Assembly (NCBI RefSeq): GCF_017814435.1
Contig: NZ_JAGJCB010000003.1
Span: 329,719-393,718, forward strand
Origin: Mariniflexile gromovii
Lineage (GTDB): Bacteria; Bacteroidota; Bacteroidia; Flavobacteriales; Flavobacteriaceae
Direction of reading: 5' to 3'
Length of the DNA: 64,000 bases
Shown here: piece after piece, positions 1-8,429 of the stretch
How the letters are laid out: every line of letters begins with the position of its first letter
How positions within the stretch are numbered: the first letter of the stretch is position 1
The notes under the pieces: model-generated
What the model was told of the DNA's origin: nothing
What the model saw: the letters and a program-made list of their open reading frames with translations, nothing else
The model's database searches: none
Position numbers and translations under genes: made by a program

Positions 1-7
1 AGTGTGC

Positions 8-1489
8 TTATTTAAAAAAATTAATGACACTCTCCTTTATGGAATGTTCTCTAATATAACTTAAGTACTCTGTATATTTTTTGGTAAAAACTTCGTTTGT
101 ATTCAAATCTTTAAAAATGGATTCAATTTCCAAAAATTTAATTGGGTTTTGGTGTGATAATGCCGCAGCTCTAATAAGTTTATTGCTTATAGAATCTATA
201 ATGTTATAAGAGTTATCCATGTCATCAACACCATCATTGTATTTGCACCAAGCTGCAACTACAAAGGCGGCCCTATCTATCGTTTTATCTTTTAATAATT
301 GCTTTTTTACTGTTGGTAAAATAAATGCAGGAATTTTAGCTGAACTTTCCGTGCATATCCTTGAAAGACTATCGTTTATGTGTGGGTTTTTAAATCTGGT
401 TATTAAAGTGGTTTTGTAATCTTCAATAGAAAGGTTTTTAACAGGAACAAGTGTAGGCATAACTTCTTCATCCATATAGCCTTTTAAAAAACCAATAAAA
501 TCTTCGTCGTTTGCTGCTTCATGTACTGTTTTATAGCCGTTCAAAGTGCCTAAAATCCCTAATATGGTATGGCCAGCATTAAGTAACTGGAGCTTCATGT
601 TTTCGTAGGGTTCTATATTTTTAACAAATTGAACACCAACTTTTTCCCATTGTGGTCTTTCGTTCAAAAAGTTGTCTTCTATAATCCAACTGCTAAAAGA
701 ACCACAAATTACAGGCCACCTATCTTCTATTAAAAAATCTTGCTTTAAAGCATCTATATCTTGGGGCTGTGTTAATGGTGTTATTCTATCAACCATGCTA
801 TTGGGAAAGGTGGTGTTTTCAATTAACCATGGCAACAAATCAGGATCTACGTTGCTTACATAACTAAAAAAAGATTGCCGCATGGTGTCCCCATTGCTCT
901 TAATATTGTCGCAAGATAGTATGGTGCAACCAGATACGCCTCTAAGTTTTCTAAGTTTAAAGGCTTGCGTTAAATACCCAAAAACAGTTTTTGGATAAAA
1001 TGGGTTTTTAATATCTTCGGCTACGGCAGGATGGTTTTGGTCAAACTCACCCGTTATCTCATTTAAATGATAACCATCTTCCGCAATAGTTAGCGATATA
1101 ATATGAATGTCCGGATTCGCCAATCGTTCAATAACGGCCATCGGGTTTTCGGGTCCAAAAAAATATTCAACAATAGAGCTTATAATTTTGGTTTGGTGCA
1201 ATCCGTTTGGGTCTTTCGTAATTAAGGTGTAAAGCCCATCTTGGTCCTTTAGAACGTTGTATATTTTTCTATCCGAATCCAATAAATCAATGCCACAAAT
1301 ACCAAAGTTTAGTTCGTTATGTTTTTCAATCAATTCATGCATATAATATGCTTGATGTGCTCTGTGGAAATTGCTAACGCCAATATGTGCTATACTGGTT
1401 ACTACTTGGTCTCTGTCAAACGATGGCGTTGTTACGTCTTTGTTTAAGACATCTACATTTTCCATGTTTAAGTATAGGGCGTTGGGCAT
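8..1489 (-). CDS. Mannitol dehydrogenase family protein (mannitol 2-dehydrogenase or fructuronate reductase)
   Basis: This is a 493-residue cytoplasmic polyol dehydrogenase of the mannitol dehydrogenase family, full length for the family (about 480-500). The N-terminal Rossmann part contains HIGVSNFHRAHQ at residues 35-46. DNIKSNG (194-200) and FPNSMVDRITP (228-238) are family hallmarks. The C-terminal catalytic set Lys299, Asn304 and His307 is present in KLQLLNAGH. The family includes mannitol 2-dehydrogenase (mannitol to fructose, NAD) and fructuronate or tagaturonate reductases, and sequence alone does not separate them. The fructokinase at 3470-4351 and the absence of uronate isomerase or dehydratase genes favour mannitol. 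It diverges from the NUDIX regulator at 1639, with a 149-base shared control region. Confidence 0.88.
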   Translation of the reverse strand: MPNALYLNMENVDVLNKDVTTPSFDRDQVVTSIAHIGVSNFHRAHQAYYMHELIEKHNELNFGICGIDLLDSDRKIYNVLKDQDGLYTLITKDPNGLHQTKIISSIVEYFFGPENPMAVIERLANPDIHIISLTIAEDGYHLNEITGEFDQNHPAVAEDIKNPFYPKTVFGYLTQAFKLRKLRGVSGCTILSCDNIKSNGDTMRQSFFSYVSNVDPDLLPWLIENTTFPNSMVDRITPLTQPQDIDALKQDFLIEDRWPVICGSFSSWIIEDNFLNERPQWEKVGVQFVKNIEPYENMKLQLLNAGHTILGILGTLNGYKTVHEAANDEDFIGFLKGYMDEEVMPTLVPVKNLSIEDYKTTLITRFKNPHINDSLSRICTESSAKIPAFILPTVKKQLLKDKTIDRAAFVVAAWCKYNDGVDDMDNSYNIIDSISNKLIRAAALSHQNPIKFLEIESIFKDLNTNEVFTKKYTEYLSYIREHSIKESVINFFK

Positions 1490-1522
1490 TTTTTTGTATT
1501 AAAACGTTCGTAAATTTCCTTT

Positions 1523-1609
1523 AAAATTACATAAAAATCTAAAATAATCATTGAAAGTTTTCAGCTTTCATTGTATATTCACAGAGTAAAATTACAAATA
1601 GGTAATTTT
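1523..1609. promoter_or_regulatory. Candidate operator region between the divergent dehydrogenase and NUDIX regulator genes
   Basis: The 8-mer AAAATTAC occurs at 1523-1530 and again at 1588-1595. The second copy faces an exact inverted GTAATTTT at 1602-1609 across a 6-base spacer. A smaller inverted pair, GAAAG/CTTTC, lies at 1553-1569. The position between divergent regulator and enzyme genes suits binding by the neighbouring NUDIX-type or AraC regulator. The link is inference, because A/T-rich DNA produces such pairs by chance. Confidence 0.3.
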
Positions 1610-1638
1610 CTTCAAACTTTTTTTATTACTAGTTTTTA

Positions 1639-2364
1639 ATGGATTTTAGGAAGCGGGATAATGTATCTGTTGATTGTGTGATATTTGGTTTAGATTCATA
1701 TGGTTTAAACATTCTATTGCGCAATAGAAAACTTAATATGTTTAATGATGATTTCCCTGTGATAGACGATTGGGTTATTGCTGGTGGCCCCGTAATTATT
1801 AGTAAAACATTAGGCGAAACTGCAGATTTAATTTTTAAAAGTATTACGGGACTTAATGCCTTTAATAGGATACAATTCCATACCTATGGCAATCCTTCCA
1901 GATTAAAATCTGAAAAAGATTTATTGTGGATTAGAAGTCAAGGCTTAAAAAGGCAAACCATGACCATTGCATACTATTACACACAACCTAAAGAAAGTAT
2001 AGTGTTAAAAAATAGCGATTTTAAGTGGTTTCCATTAAAATCTTTACCAGATTTGGGTTTTGATCATAAAAGAATAATAAATGATGCCCATGAAGATTTG
2101 AAACAAAAAATTATGGTAGATCCAGTAATTTTTGATTTAATGCCTGTAAAATTTACATTAAACGAATTACAGTTAGCCTTTGAATCTATATTGGAAGTTG
2201 AATTGGACAATCGTAATTTTAGAAAAAAAGTACTAAATAAAGCATATATAGTACCTTTAAACCAAACAAAAAAAGGGTCGGCTAAAAAACCTTCTAAATT
2301 ATACGTTTTTAGTCGTGACGTATATGATAAGGTAACCGAAACAGATTATATTATAAATATATAA
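1639..2364 (+). CDS. NUDIX-fold transcriptional regulator (NrtR/AraR-like)
   Basis: This 241-residue protein has an N-terminal NUDIX-like domain (about 1-150) and a C-terminal winged-helix part (about 155-240, starting near MPVKFTLNELQLAFESIL). This is the layout of NrtR-type regulators; related proteins in Bacteroidetes control sugar catabolism. The NUDIX box is degenerate: in the segment after AGGP the positions usually held by the REXXEE acidic cluster are L, I, S and I, while the closing TGL is kept. It therefore probably binds a ligand without hydrolysing it. Divergent placement next to the mannitol-type dehydrogenase makes that gene the likely target. The effector is unknown. Confidence 0.85.
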   Translation: MDFRKRDNVSVDCVIFGLDSYGLNILLRNRKLNMFNDDFPVIDDWVIAGGPVIISKTLGETADLIFKSITGLNAFNRIQFHTYGNPSRLKSEKDLLWIRSQGLKRQTMTIAYYYTQPKESIVLKNSDFKWFPLKSLPDLGFDHKRIINDAHEDLKQKIMVDPVIFDLMPVKFTLNELQLAFESILEVELDNRNFRKKVLNKAYIVPLNQTKKGSAKKPSKLYVFSRDVYDKVTETDYIINI

Positions 2365-2448
2365 ATGTGTTTTGAATGTGAATTTTTATTGAAATAGACC
2401 TATTCAATAGGATAAACTCCAAATTTAAATAAAGTAAACAGTAGTTTA

Positions 2449-3315
2449 ATGAAACTTCATTTATTAGATAGAAGCACCATAAACAGCAGCTCTTTTTCGG
2501 CAAAAAGACATAAAGAATCTTTTTTTTTAAAAACTTGGCATTACCACCCAGAGTTGGAACTGGTTTATGTTGAAAAAAGTTCTGGAACCCTTTTTATAGG
2601 TGATGGTATTGAAAAATTTGACAAAGGGGACCTTGTTTTAATTGGAAAAGATTTGCCCCATATGTGGTTAAACGACGAGATTTATTTTAGTAAAAATTCA
2701 TCACTTAAGGCAAAAGCAATTACAGTGCATTTTAAAAAAGATTTTTTGGGAACTTCATTTTTTGAAACTCCAGAAATGTTTCATTTGCTTCAGCTTTTTA
2801 AGAGGTCTTGTAATGGCATTAAATTTGAAAATGTTGATGTTAAGTTGATTAAAAAAATAAAAAAAGTGCTGCATCTGGAAGGGTTTGAAAAAACCATAGC
2901 ATTGCTTAAGGTATTATATGAATTAGCGAAACATAAACAATACAAAATACTATCTAGCGCTGGGTTTTTAGATTCTTTTCAGCAAACAGATAATAAAAAA
3001 CTAGATAAAATTTACGAATATCTTTTTAAAAATTTCGCACAGCCTATTTCATTAAACGCTGTTGCAGATATCGCTAATATGAATGCGTCTGCTTTTAGTC
3101 GGTTTTTTAAAAAAATGCATAATAAAACATTTTCCAAATATTTAAATGAATTAAGAATTGGATATGCTTGCAAACTGCTCATTACCAATAAGTACAATGT
3201 GTCTCGTGTTTGTTATGAGTCTGGTTTCAATAATATTTCAAACTTCAACAGGCAGTTTAAAAATATTATGGATTTAACACCTTCGCAATATTTAGAAAAA
3301 CACAAAGGGTTTTAA
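2449..3315 (+). CDS. AraC family transcriptional regulator with cupin sensor domain
   Basis: This is a 288-residue cytoplasmic regulator. The N-terminal half looks like a cupin sugar sensor (WHYHPELELVYVEKSSGTLF near residue 30, then GDLVLIGKDLPHMW). The C-terminal AraC DNA-binding domain (about 188-288) has both helix-turn-helix units: ISLNAVADIANMNASAFSRF, and VSRVCYESGFNNISNFNRQF followed by the typical PSQYLEKH ending. It lies between the NUDIX regulator and the fructokinase, all on the plus strand with 80-150 base gaps, so it probably senses a sugar of the same pathway. The specific ligand cannot be read from the sequence. Confidence 0.92.
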   Translation: MKLHLLDRSTINSSSFSAKRHKESFFLKTWHYHPELELVYVEKSSGTLFIGDGIEKFDKGDLVLIGKDLPHMWLNDEIYFSKNSSLKAKAITVHFKKDFLGTSFFETPEMFHLLQLFKRSCNGIKFENVDVKLIKKIKKVLHLEGFEKTIALLKVLYELAKHKQYKILSSAGFLDSFQQTDNKKLDKIYEYLFKNFAQPISLNAVADIANMNASAFSRFFKKMHNKTFSKYLNELRIGYACKLLITNKYNVSRVCYESGFNNISNFNRQFKNIMDLTPSQYLEKHKGF

Positions 3316-3469
3316 ATGATTGCTGAAAATGTATCGAACTAGTAAAAAACAGATAGTTTATGCACACTGTTTTTAATGCTTAATAACCTGGTTGTATTCT
3401 AATTTTCTGCTCAAAATCCATCATTTATATAAATAAATAATATCTTAGTTGTGTTTTTAATATTAAATT

Positions 3470-4351
3470 ATGTCTAAAATTGCGTGTTTTGGTGAGGTGT
3501 TATGGGATGTGCTTCCAACAAATAAAAAAATTGGAGGTGCTCCATTAAACGTGGCATTGCGTTTACAATCGCTGCAGAATGAAGTAACCATGATTAGTAG
3601 TGTTGGTAATGATGAACTTGGTAAAACACTGGTGGCGTATGTAGCTGAAAATGGTGTAAATACTAATTATATTCAACAGAGTAGTGCGTTTAAAACCGGT
3701 GTGGTAAATGTAACATTGAATGATAAAGGCTCTGCATCGTATGATATCAATTTTCCAAGTGCATGGGATTATATTTCCATAGATGAAAAAACCATAGATT
3801 TAGTTAAACAAGTTGATGCCTTTGTTTTTGGTAGTTTAGTGGGTAGAAATGAAACTTCAAAAGAAACACTGTATAATCTATTAGAGCATGCTAAGTATAA
3901 GGTTTTCGATTTAAATCTTCGTTCGCCACATTATACCAAGGACATTTTGATTTATTTGATGAACAATGCCGATTTTATAAAATTCAATGATGATGAACTT
4001 TACGAAGTGAGCAAATATTTAGGATCGAAATACAACTCTTTAGAACAAAACCTTCAATACATAGCAGAAAAAACAAACACAAAACATGTATGTGTAACCA
4101 AAGGCTCGCATGGCGCTGTGTTGTTGTATAATGGCAAACTATATTATAACAGTGGCTATTTAATTAAAGTTGTGGATACCGTAGGTGCTGGCGATTCTTT
4201 TTTGGCATCTTTAATTAGCCAACTTCTAAATAATGTCAATCCTCAAGAAGCTATAGATTTTGCATGCGCTGTGGGTGCTTTGGTAGCACAAAGTGAAGGT
4301 GCAAATCCTAAAATTACCATTTCAGAAATTGAGGCATTTATAAATCCTTAA
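3470..4351 (+). CDS. PfkB family carbohydrate kinase, probable fructokinase
   Basis: This 293-residue ribokinase-fold kinase transfers phosphate from ATP to a sugar. It begins with the fructokinase-like FGEVLWDVLP and IGGAPLNVA (residues 7-28), which form the sugar site. It ends with the PfkB signature DTVGAGDSF, with the catalytic base at about Asp242. Length is normal for fructokinase. With the dehydrogenase at 8-1489 it would complete mannitol to fructose to fructose-6-phosphate. A dedicated transporter is not visible here and may lie to the left of the window. Another hexose or ketose as substrate is possible. Confidence 0.87.
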   Translation: MSKIACFGEVLWDVLPTNKKIGGAPLNVALRLQSLQNEVTMISSVGNDELGKTLVAYVAENGVNTNYIQQSSAFKTGVVNVTLNDKGSASYDINFPSAWDYISIDEKTIDLVKQVDAFVFGSLVGRNETSKETLYNLLEHAKYKVFDLNLRSPHYTKDILIYLMNNADFIKFNDDELYEVSKYLGSKYNSLEQNLQYIAEKTNTKHVCVTKGSHGAVLLYNGKLYYNSGYLIKVVDTVGAGDSFLASLISQLLNNVNPQEAIDFACAVGALVAQSEGANPKITISEIEAFINP

Positions 4352-4393
4352 TTAAAAATAATCTTTGCATTCGTTAAAATTCATGTAATACTC

Positions 4394-4424
4394 CTTTATT
4401 GTGAGTTTAAATTTGCTATTTTTG
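4394..4424 (+). promoter_or_regulatory. Probable promoter of the FKBP-type isomerase gene
   Basis: TATTTTTG at 4417-4424 matches the Bacteroidetes -7 consensus TAnnTTTG exactly. A TTTA at 4394-4397 sits 19 bases upstream, where a -33 TTTG is expected. The start codon follows 26 bases later. Confidence 0.45.
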
Positions 4425-4450
4425 GCATCAAATTAAATAAAATAAGAAAA

Positions 4451-5152
4451 ATGAAAATAATTAAATTTTTAGGAGTTGTGTTAACAGCTTCAATTTTATC
4501 ATCTTGTGGAGGAAAAGGAGCTTCTAATAAAGCTTTAAAAACTGAAATTGATTCTGTAAGTTATGCTATTGGTATGGATGTAGCTAAAAACGTGAAAACA
4601 AGCGTTTCTGAAATTGATAGCGAATTATTCATTCAAGGTTATATGAATGTACTTGATTCTACCAATATATTGCTTAAGCCAGAAGATGGTCAACAAATTT
4701 TATCCGCATATTTTCAAAAGAAACAAGCTGAAAATATGAAAAAACAGCAAGAAGAAGCTGAAAAAGGAAAAGCTGTTGGTGAAAAATTCTTAGAAGAAAA
4801 TAAATCTAAAGATGGCATAAAAGTAACCGAAAGCGGTTTACAATATAAAGTTTTAAAAGAAGGAACAGGTGCTAAGCCAACTGCAGAATCTAAAGTAAAA
4901 GTACACTACCACGGAACATTAATTGATGGTACTGTGTTTGATAGTTCAGTAGAAAGAGGTGAGCCAACCGAGTTTGGTGTAGGACAAGTTATTAGAGGAT
5001 GGACTGAAGGTTTACAACTTATGTCTGTAGGTTCTAAATACAAATTCTTCATCCCTCAAGATTTAGCTTACGGTGCTAGACAGGCAGGTGAAAAAATCAA
5101 GCCTTATTCTACATTAATTTTCGAAGTTGAATTATTGGAAATAGTTGAATAA
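4451..5152 (+). CDS. FKBP-type peptidyl-prolyl isomerase lipoprotein (Mip-like)
   Basis: This 233-residue lipoprotein has a signal ending in ILSSCG with the lipid-bearing Cys at 19. It continues with an alpha-helical FkpA/Mip-type dimerisation region (about 30-125, rich in K, Q and E) and a C-terminal FKBP domain (about 140-232). Visible FKBP features are VKVHYHGTLIDGTVFDSS, GWTEGLQLM and the ending TLIFEVELLEI. It catalyses cis-trans isomerisation of prolyl bonds and probably assists folding in the periplasm. It is apparently monocistronic, with its own promoter and a strong downstream hairpin terminator. Confidence 0.93.
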   Translation: MKIIKFLGVVLTASILSSCGGKGASNKALKTEIDSVSYAIGMDVAKNVKTSVSEIDSELFIQGYMNVLDSTNILLKPEDGQQILSAYFQKKQAENMKKQQEEAEKGKAVGEKFLEENKSKDGIKVTESGLQYKVLKEGTGAKPTAESKVKVHYHGTLIDGTVFDSSVERGEPTEFGVGQVIRGWTEGLQLMSVGSKYKFFIPQDLAYGARQAGEKIKPYSTLIFEVELLEIVE

Positions 5153-5178
5153 GTAATAAAACTTACTCAAAACAGCAA

Positions 5179-5208
5179 AAACAGAAAGGAAACTTTCTGT
5201 TTTTTTTT
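5179..5208 (+). terminator. Rho-independent terminator after the FKBP gene
   Basis: A perfect 10-base stem (5179-5188 with 5193-5202) with a 4-base loop is followed by a run of T to 5208, starting 27 bases after the stop codon. Confidence 0.85.
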
Positions 5209-5227
5209 ACCCATAAATTTATTTAGA

Positions 5228-5255
5228 TCGTAATTTACAATTCATAATTCGTAAT
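5228..5255. repeat. Heptamer micro-array upstream of era
   Basis: Four adjacent 7-base units (TCGTAAT, TTACAAT, TCATAAT, TCGTAAT) fill 5228-5255, with the first and last identical. The same kind of unit in the other orientation (ATTACGA) is found at 45126-45153. Confidence 0.6.
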
Positions 5256-5269
5256 TGAATTTATGGTTG

Positions 5270-5277
5270 TAAATTTG
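5270..5277 (+). promoter_or_regulatory. Candidate -7 promoter element of era
   Basis: TAAATTTG fits TAnnTTTG and lies 25 bases upstream of the era start codon. No convincing -33 partner was found; the upstream stretch is the heptamer array. Confidence 0.4.
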
Positions 5278-5302
5278 CAGTATCTTAAAAAAAACAACAA
5301 TT

Positions 5303-6184
5303 ATGAACCACAGAGCAGGTTTTGTAAATATAATAGGAAATCCTAATGTGGGTAAATCTACGTTAATGAATGCCTTTGTTGGTGAAAAATTGTCTATCAT
5401 CACATCGAAAGCACAAACCACCCGTCATCGTATTTTAGGTATTGTAAATGGAGACGATTTTCAAATGGTTTTGTCTGATACCCCTGGTATTATAAAACCC
5501 GCTTACGAACTGCAAGAAAGTATGATGGGGTTTGTGAAGTCTGCTTTTGAAGATGCCGATGTATTGATATATATGGTTGAAATTGGTGAACAGGAATTGA
5601 AAGATGAAGCCTTTTTTAATAAAATAACCAATTCAAAAATACCGGTATTATTGCTTTTGAATAAGATTGATAAATCGAACCAAGAACAATTGGAAACCCA
5701 AGTACAGCTATGGGCAGAAAAAGTACCGAATGCTGAAATATTTCCTATTTCTGCCTTGGAAGGTTTCAATGTAAAAGAAGTATTTAATAGAATTATCGAT
5801 TTGTTGCCCGAATCGCCAGCATTTTATCCAAAAGACCAATTAACCGATAAACCAGAACGTTTTTTTATAAACGAAACCATTCGTGAAAAAATCCTGCTTC
5901 ATTATAAAAAGGAAATTCCATACGCCGTTGAAATAGAAACTGAAGAGTTTTTTGAAGAAGAGGAAATTATTAGAATACGTGCCGTTATTATGGTGGAGCG
6001 TGAAACCCAAAAAGGTATTATTATTGGCCATAAAGGAAGTGCATTAAAACGTGTGGGTGTTGAGGCAAGAAAAGATTTAGAGGCTTTTTTTGGAAAGCAA
6101 ATCCATTTAGAGACTTATGTTAAAGTGAATAAAAACTGGAGAAGCAATCAACAACAGTTACGCCGATTTGGTTACAATAATTAG
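5303..6184 (+). CDS. era: GTPase Era
   Basis: This is the 293-residue ribosome-assembly GTPase Era, which binds the 3' end of 16S rRNA in the 30S subunit. The G motifs are GNPNVGKST (G1, residues 12-20), DTPG (G3) and NKID (G4). The C-terminal KH RNA-binding domain carries IIGHKGSALKRVG with its GxxG loop. Length is the usual 290-300. It is transcribed alone and ends in a hairpin at 6290-6321. The second double-type GTPase, Der, follows 0.8 kb downstream on the same strand with one opposing gene between. Confidence 0.97.
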   Translation: MNHRAGFVNIIGNPNVGKSTLMNAFVGEKLSIITSKAQTTRHRILGIVNGDDFQMVLSDTPGIIKPAYELQESMMGFVKSAFEDADVLIYMVEIGEQELKDEAFFNKITNSKIPVLLLLNKIDKSNQEQLETQVQLWAEKVPNAEIFPISALEGFNVKEVFNRIIDLLPESPAFYPKDQLTDKPERFFINETIREKILLHYKKEIPYAVEIETEEFFEEEEIIRIRAVIMVERETQKGIIIGHKGSALKRVGVEARKDLEAFFGKQIHLETYVKVNKNWRSNQQQLRRFGYNN

Positions 6185-6289
6185 TGAATACTAATGATAA
6201 CATATTGTTTATCTAACCATTAATTAAACTTGGTTTTTAATATTTGAACACGGTATTCTGCTAAGTTTAGTTTGAGTTAGTTTAGTTTA

Positions 6290-6328
6290 AAAGTCTTAAT
6301 TGTACCCTCAATTAAGACTTTGTTTTTT
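6290..6328 (+). terminator. Terminator of era overlapping the end of the convergent gene
   Basis: A perfect 13-base inverted repeat (6290-6302 and 6309-6321, loop TACCCT) is followed by GTTTTTT. The right arm contains the last codons and stop codon (6312-6314) of the opposing gene, so the hairpin is partly coding DNA. Confidence 0.8.
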
Positions 6329-6827
6329 CTAATACAGTATTCATAAAATTGTGGAGTTGTGCCATCTCGTTTTTACTGGATGCTTTTCCAATACTTCCTG
6401 CAAAGTAAAGGGCAAACCAAATAATTACCATAAGCAACATGATGCTTAACTGTATTGCAAAACTCAATTTTAACGACCAATTGGTATAGGTCCAAATGCC
6501 AAATGCTATAAATACTCCTGCAATAAAAAAATGCAAAAACATAAAGAAAGTCCAAACAGTTGGGTTGGGACCAAACAGCCCATGTAACATGCATGAGTTT
6601 TCATCAGTATAATTAATTTCAAGATGTAATTGTGGCGACCAAAAATGCTGTTTTTCTTTGGGGAATTTTATAAAAACATGGTCGTCTATACGATTGATAA
6701 TAAATTCAGATTGTGTTTTTTTTGAGTCTTCAAATAATTGTAAAACCGTTTCATGGTGTTTGGGTATTTCTAACTTGAATCTGGGACGTAATGTAATAGT
6801 GTTGGTAGTTGGCATTTTGGGTGTCAT
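6312..6827 (-). CDS. Conserved hypothetical membrane protein with two transmembrane helices
   Basis: A 171-residue protein of unknown function. Residues about 1-90 form a soluble, beta-rich part (TITLRPRFKLEI, VFIKFPKEKQHFWSPQLHLE). Two hydrophobic helices follow at about 92-112 (FFMFLHFFIAGVFIAFGIW) and 121-143, then a short charged tail. The pattern suggests a cytoplasmic N-terminal domain anchored by a hairpin of two helices. A second Met four codons in (6815) is an equally plausible start. Convergent with era. I recognise no named family. Confidence 0.75.
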   Translation of the reverse strand: MTPKMPTTNTITLRPRFKLEIPKHHETVLQLFEDSKKTQSEFIINRIDDHVFIKFPKEKQHFWSPQLHLEINYTDENSCMLHGLFGPNPTVWTFFMFLHFFIAGVFIAFGIWTYTNWSLKLSFAIQLSIMLLMVIIWFALYFAGSIGKASSKNEMAQLHNFMNTVLEKTKS

Positions 6828-6914
6828 TTTAATATCAGTAAATTACTAATTTTTCTTCAAAACGCTAAAAATTTAATAGTTAGCAAAAAAAGGCTGTTCA
6901 TAGAGTATATTTCC

Positions 6915-6922
6915 TATTTTTG
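6915..6922 (+). promoter_or_regulatory. Candidate -7 promoter element of der
   Basis: TATTTTTG matches TAnnTTTG and lies 56 bases upstream of the der start codon, in the only gene-free stretch before it. No clear -33 was found. Confidence 0.4.
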
Positions 6923-6978
6923 CAAAATATTTCAACAAACATAAAATAAATCAGTCAAGGCTGGTTTCAAAATAAATC

Positions 6979-8283
6979 ATGAGTAATATCGTCGCAATAG
7001 TAGGTCGTCCAAACGTAGGGAAGTCAACATTTTTTAATCGCTTAATTCAACGTAGAGAGGCTATTGTTGATGCCGTAAGTGGTGTTACCAGAGATCGCCA
7101 TTATGGTAAAAGTGATTGGAACGGAAAGGAGTTTTCGCTTATTGATACAGGTGGATACGTATTGGGTAGTGATGATGTTTTTGAGGCTGAAATAGATAAA
7201 CAAGTTGAGTTGGCCATTGATGAAGCTGATGTGATCATTTTTATGGTTGATGTTGAAAGTGGCGTAACAGGCATGGATGAAGATGTTGCCAAATTACTTC
7301 GTAAAGTTACCAAACCGGTTTTTCTTGTAGTTAATAAAGTTGATAATGCCCAACGAGCCGAAGATGCAGTAGAGTTTTATTCATTAGGTTTAGGGGAATA
7401 TTATACCGTGGCTAGTATTAACGGAAGTGGTACGGGCGATTTGTTGGATGCTTTAGTAGAGGTGTTGCCAGAAAAAGAAACCGTGGTTAATGAAGAATTA
7501 CCTCGTTTTGCTGTTGTGGGTCGTCCAAATGCAGGAAAATCATCATTCATCAATGCTTTAATAGGTGAAGATAGATACATTGTAACCGACATTGCAGGTA
7601 CTACTAGAGATGCTATTGATACGAAATACAATCGTTTTGGATTTGAATTTAACTTGGTTGATACGGCTGGAATCCGCAGAAAATCGAAGGTAAAAGAAGA
7701 TTTGGAATTTTATTCTGTAATGCGCAGTGTACGTGCTATAGAACATAGCGATGTGTGTTTATTGGTTTTAGACGCTACCCGTGGGTTCGATGGTCAGGAT
7801 CAAAACATATTTTGGTTGGCAGAGCGTAATAGAAAAGGGGTGGTTATTTTAGTAAACAAATGGGATTTGGTAGAAAAAGACCATAAAACAACTCTAGAAT
7901 ACGAAAAAGCCATTAGAAAGGAAATGGAACCTTTTACCGATGTGCCAATTATATTTATTTCTACATTATCTAAACAACGTATTTACAAAGCTATAGAAAC
8001 GGCTGTTGAGGTTTATAACAACCGTACCAAAAAGATCAAAACAAGTGTGCTTAACGAGGTTATGTTGCCTATTATTGAAAGTTATCCACCGCCTGCAAAC
8101 AAAGCAAAATATGTGAAAATAAAATACGTTATGCAGTTACCAACACCACAACCGCAGTTTGCTTTTTTCTGTAATTTACCGCAATACGTAAAAGAACCTT
8201 ACAAGCGCTTTTTGGAAAATAAGCTTCGTGAAAAATTCGATTTTACTGGGGTTCCTGTTAGTGTTTATATGCGTAAGAAATAG
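6979..8283 (+). CDS. der: Ribosome biogenesis GTPase Der (EngA)
   Basis: A 434-residue GTPase with two tandem G domains, the mark of Der, which acts in 50S subunit maturation. The first domain has GRPNVGKST (8-16), DTGG and NKVD; the second has [14 protein letters not shown] and NKWD. A C-terminal KH-like domain follows (about 350-434, containing [10 protein letters not shown]). All nucleotide-binding motifs are intact and length is typical. Confidence 0.98.
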   Translation: MSNIVAIVGRPNVGKSTFFNRLIQRREAIVDAVSGVTRDRHYGKSDWNGKEFSLIDTGGYVLGSDDVFEAEIDKQVELAIDEADVIIFMVDVESGVTGMDEDVAKLLRKVTKPVFLVVNKVDNAQRAEDAVEFYSLGLGEYYTVASINGSGTGDLLDALVEVLPEKETVVNEELPRFAVVGRPNAGKSSFINALIGEDRYIVTDIAGTTRDAIDTKYNRFGFEFNLVDTAGIRRKSKVKEDLEFYSVMRSVRAIEHSDVCLLVLDATRGFDGQDQNIFWLAERNRKGVVILVNKWDLVEKDHKTTLEYEKAIRKEMEPFTDVPIIFISTLSKQRIYKAIETAVEVYNNRTKKIKTSVLNEVMLPIIESYPPPANKAKYVKIKYVMQLPTPQPQFAFFCNLPQYVKEPYKRFLENKLREKFDFTGVPVSVYMRKK

Positions 8284-8429
8284 TTTAGTTTTATCCATTC
8301 AAGTTAAAAAAGTAGAAAAATAGTTTCTAACCAGTTAGGGGTAATTGCTCATTTTTTTATATCAAATTCTAATTGGTTCACATGTTTATCAATTGTATAG
8401 AATACATTTGATTAAAACTTATATAAACC

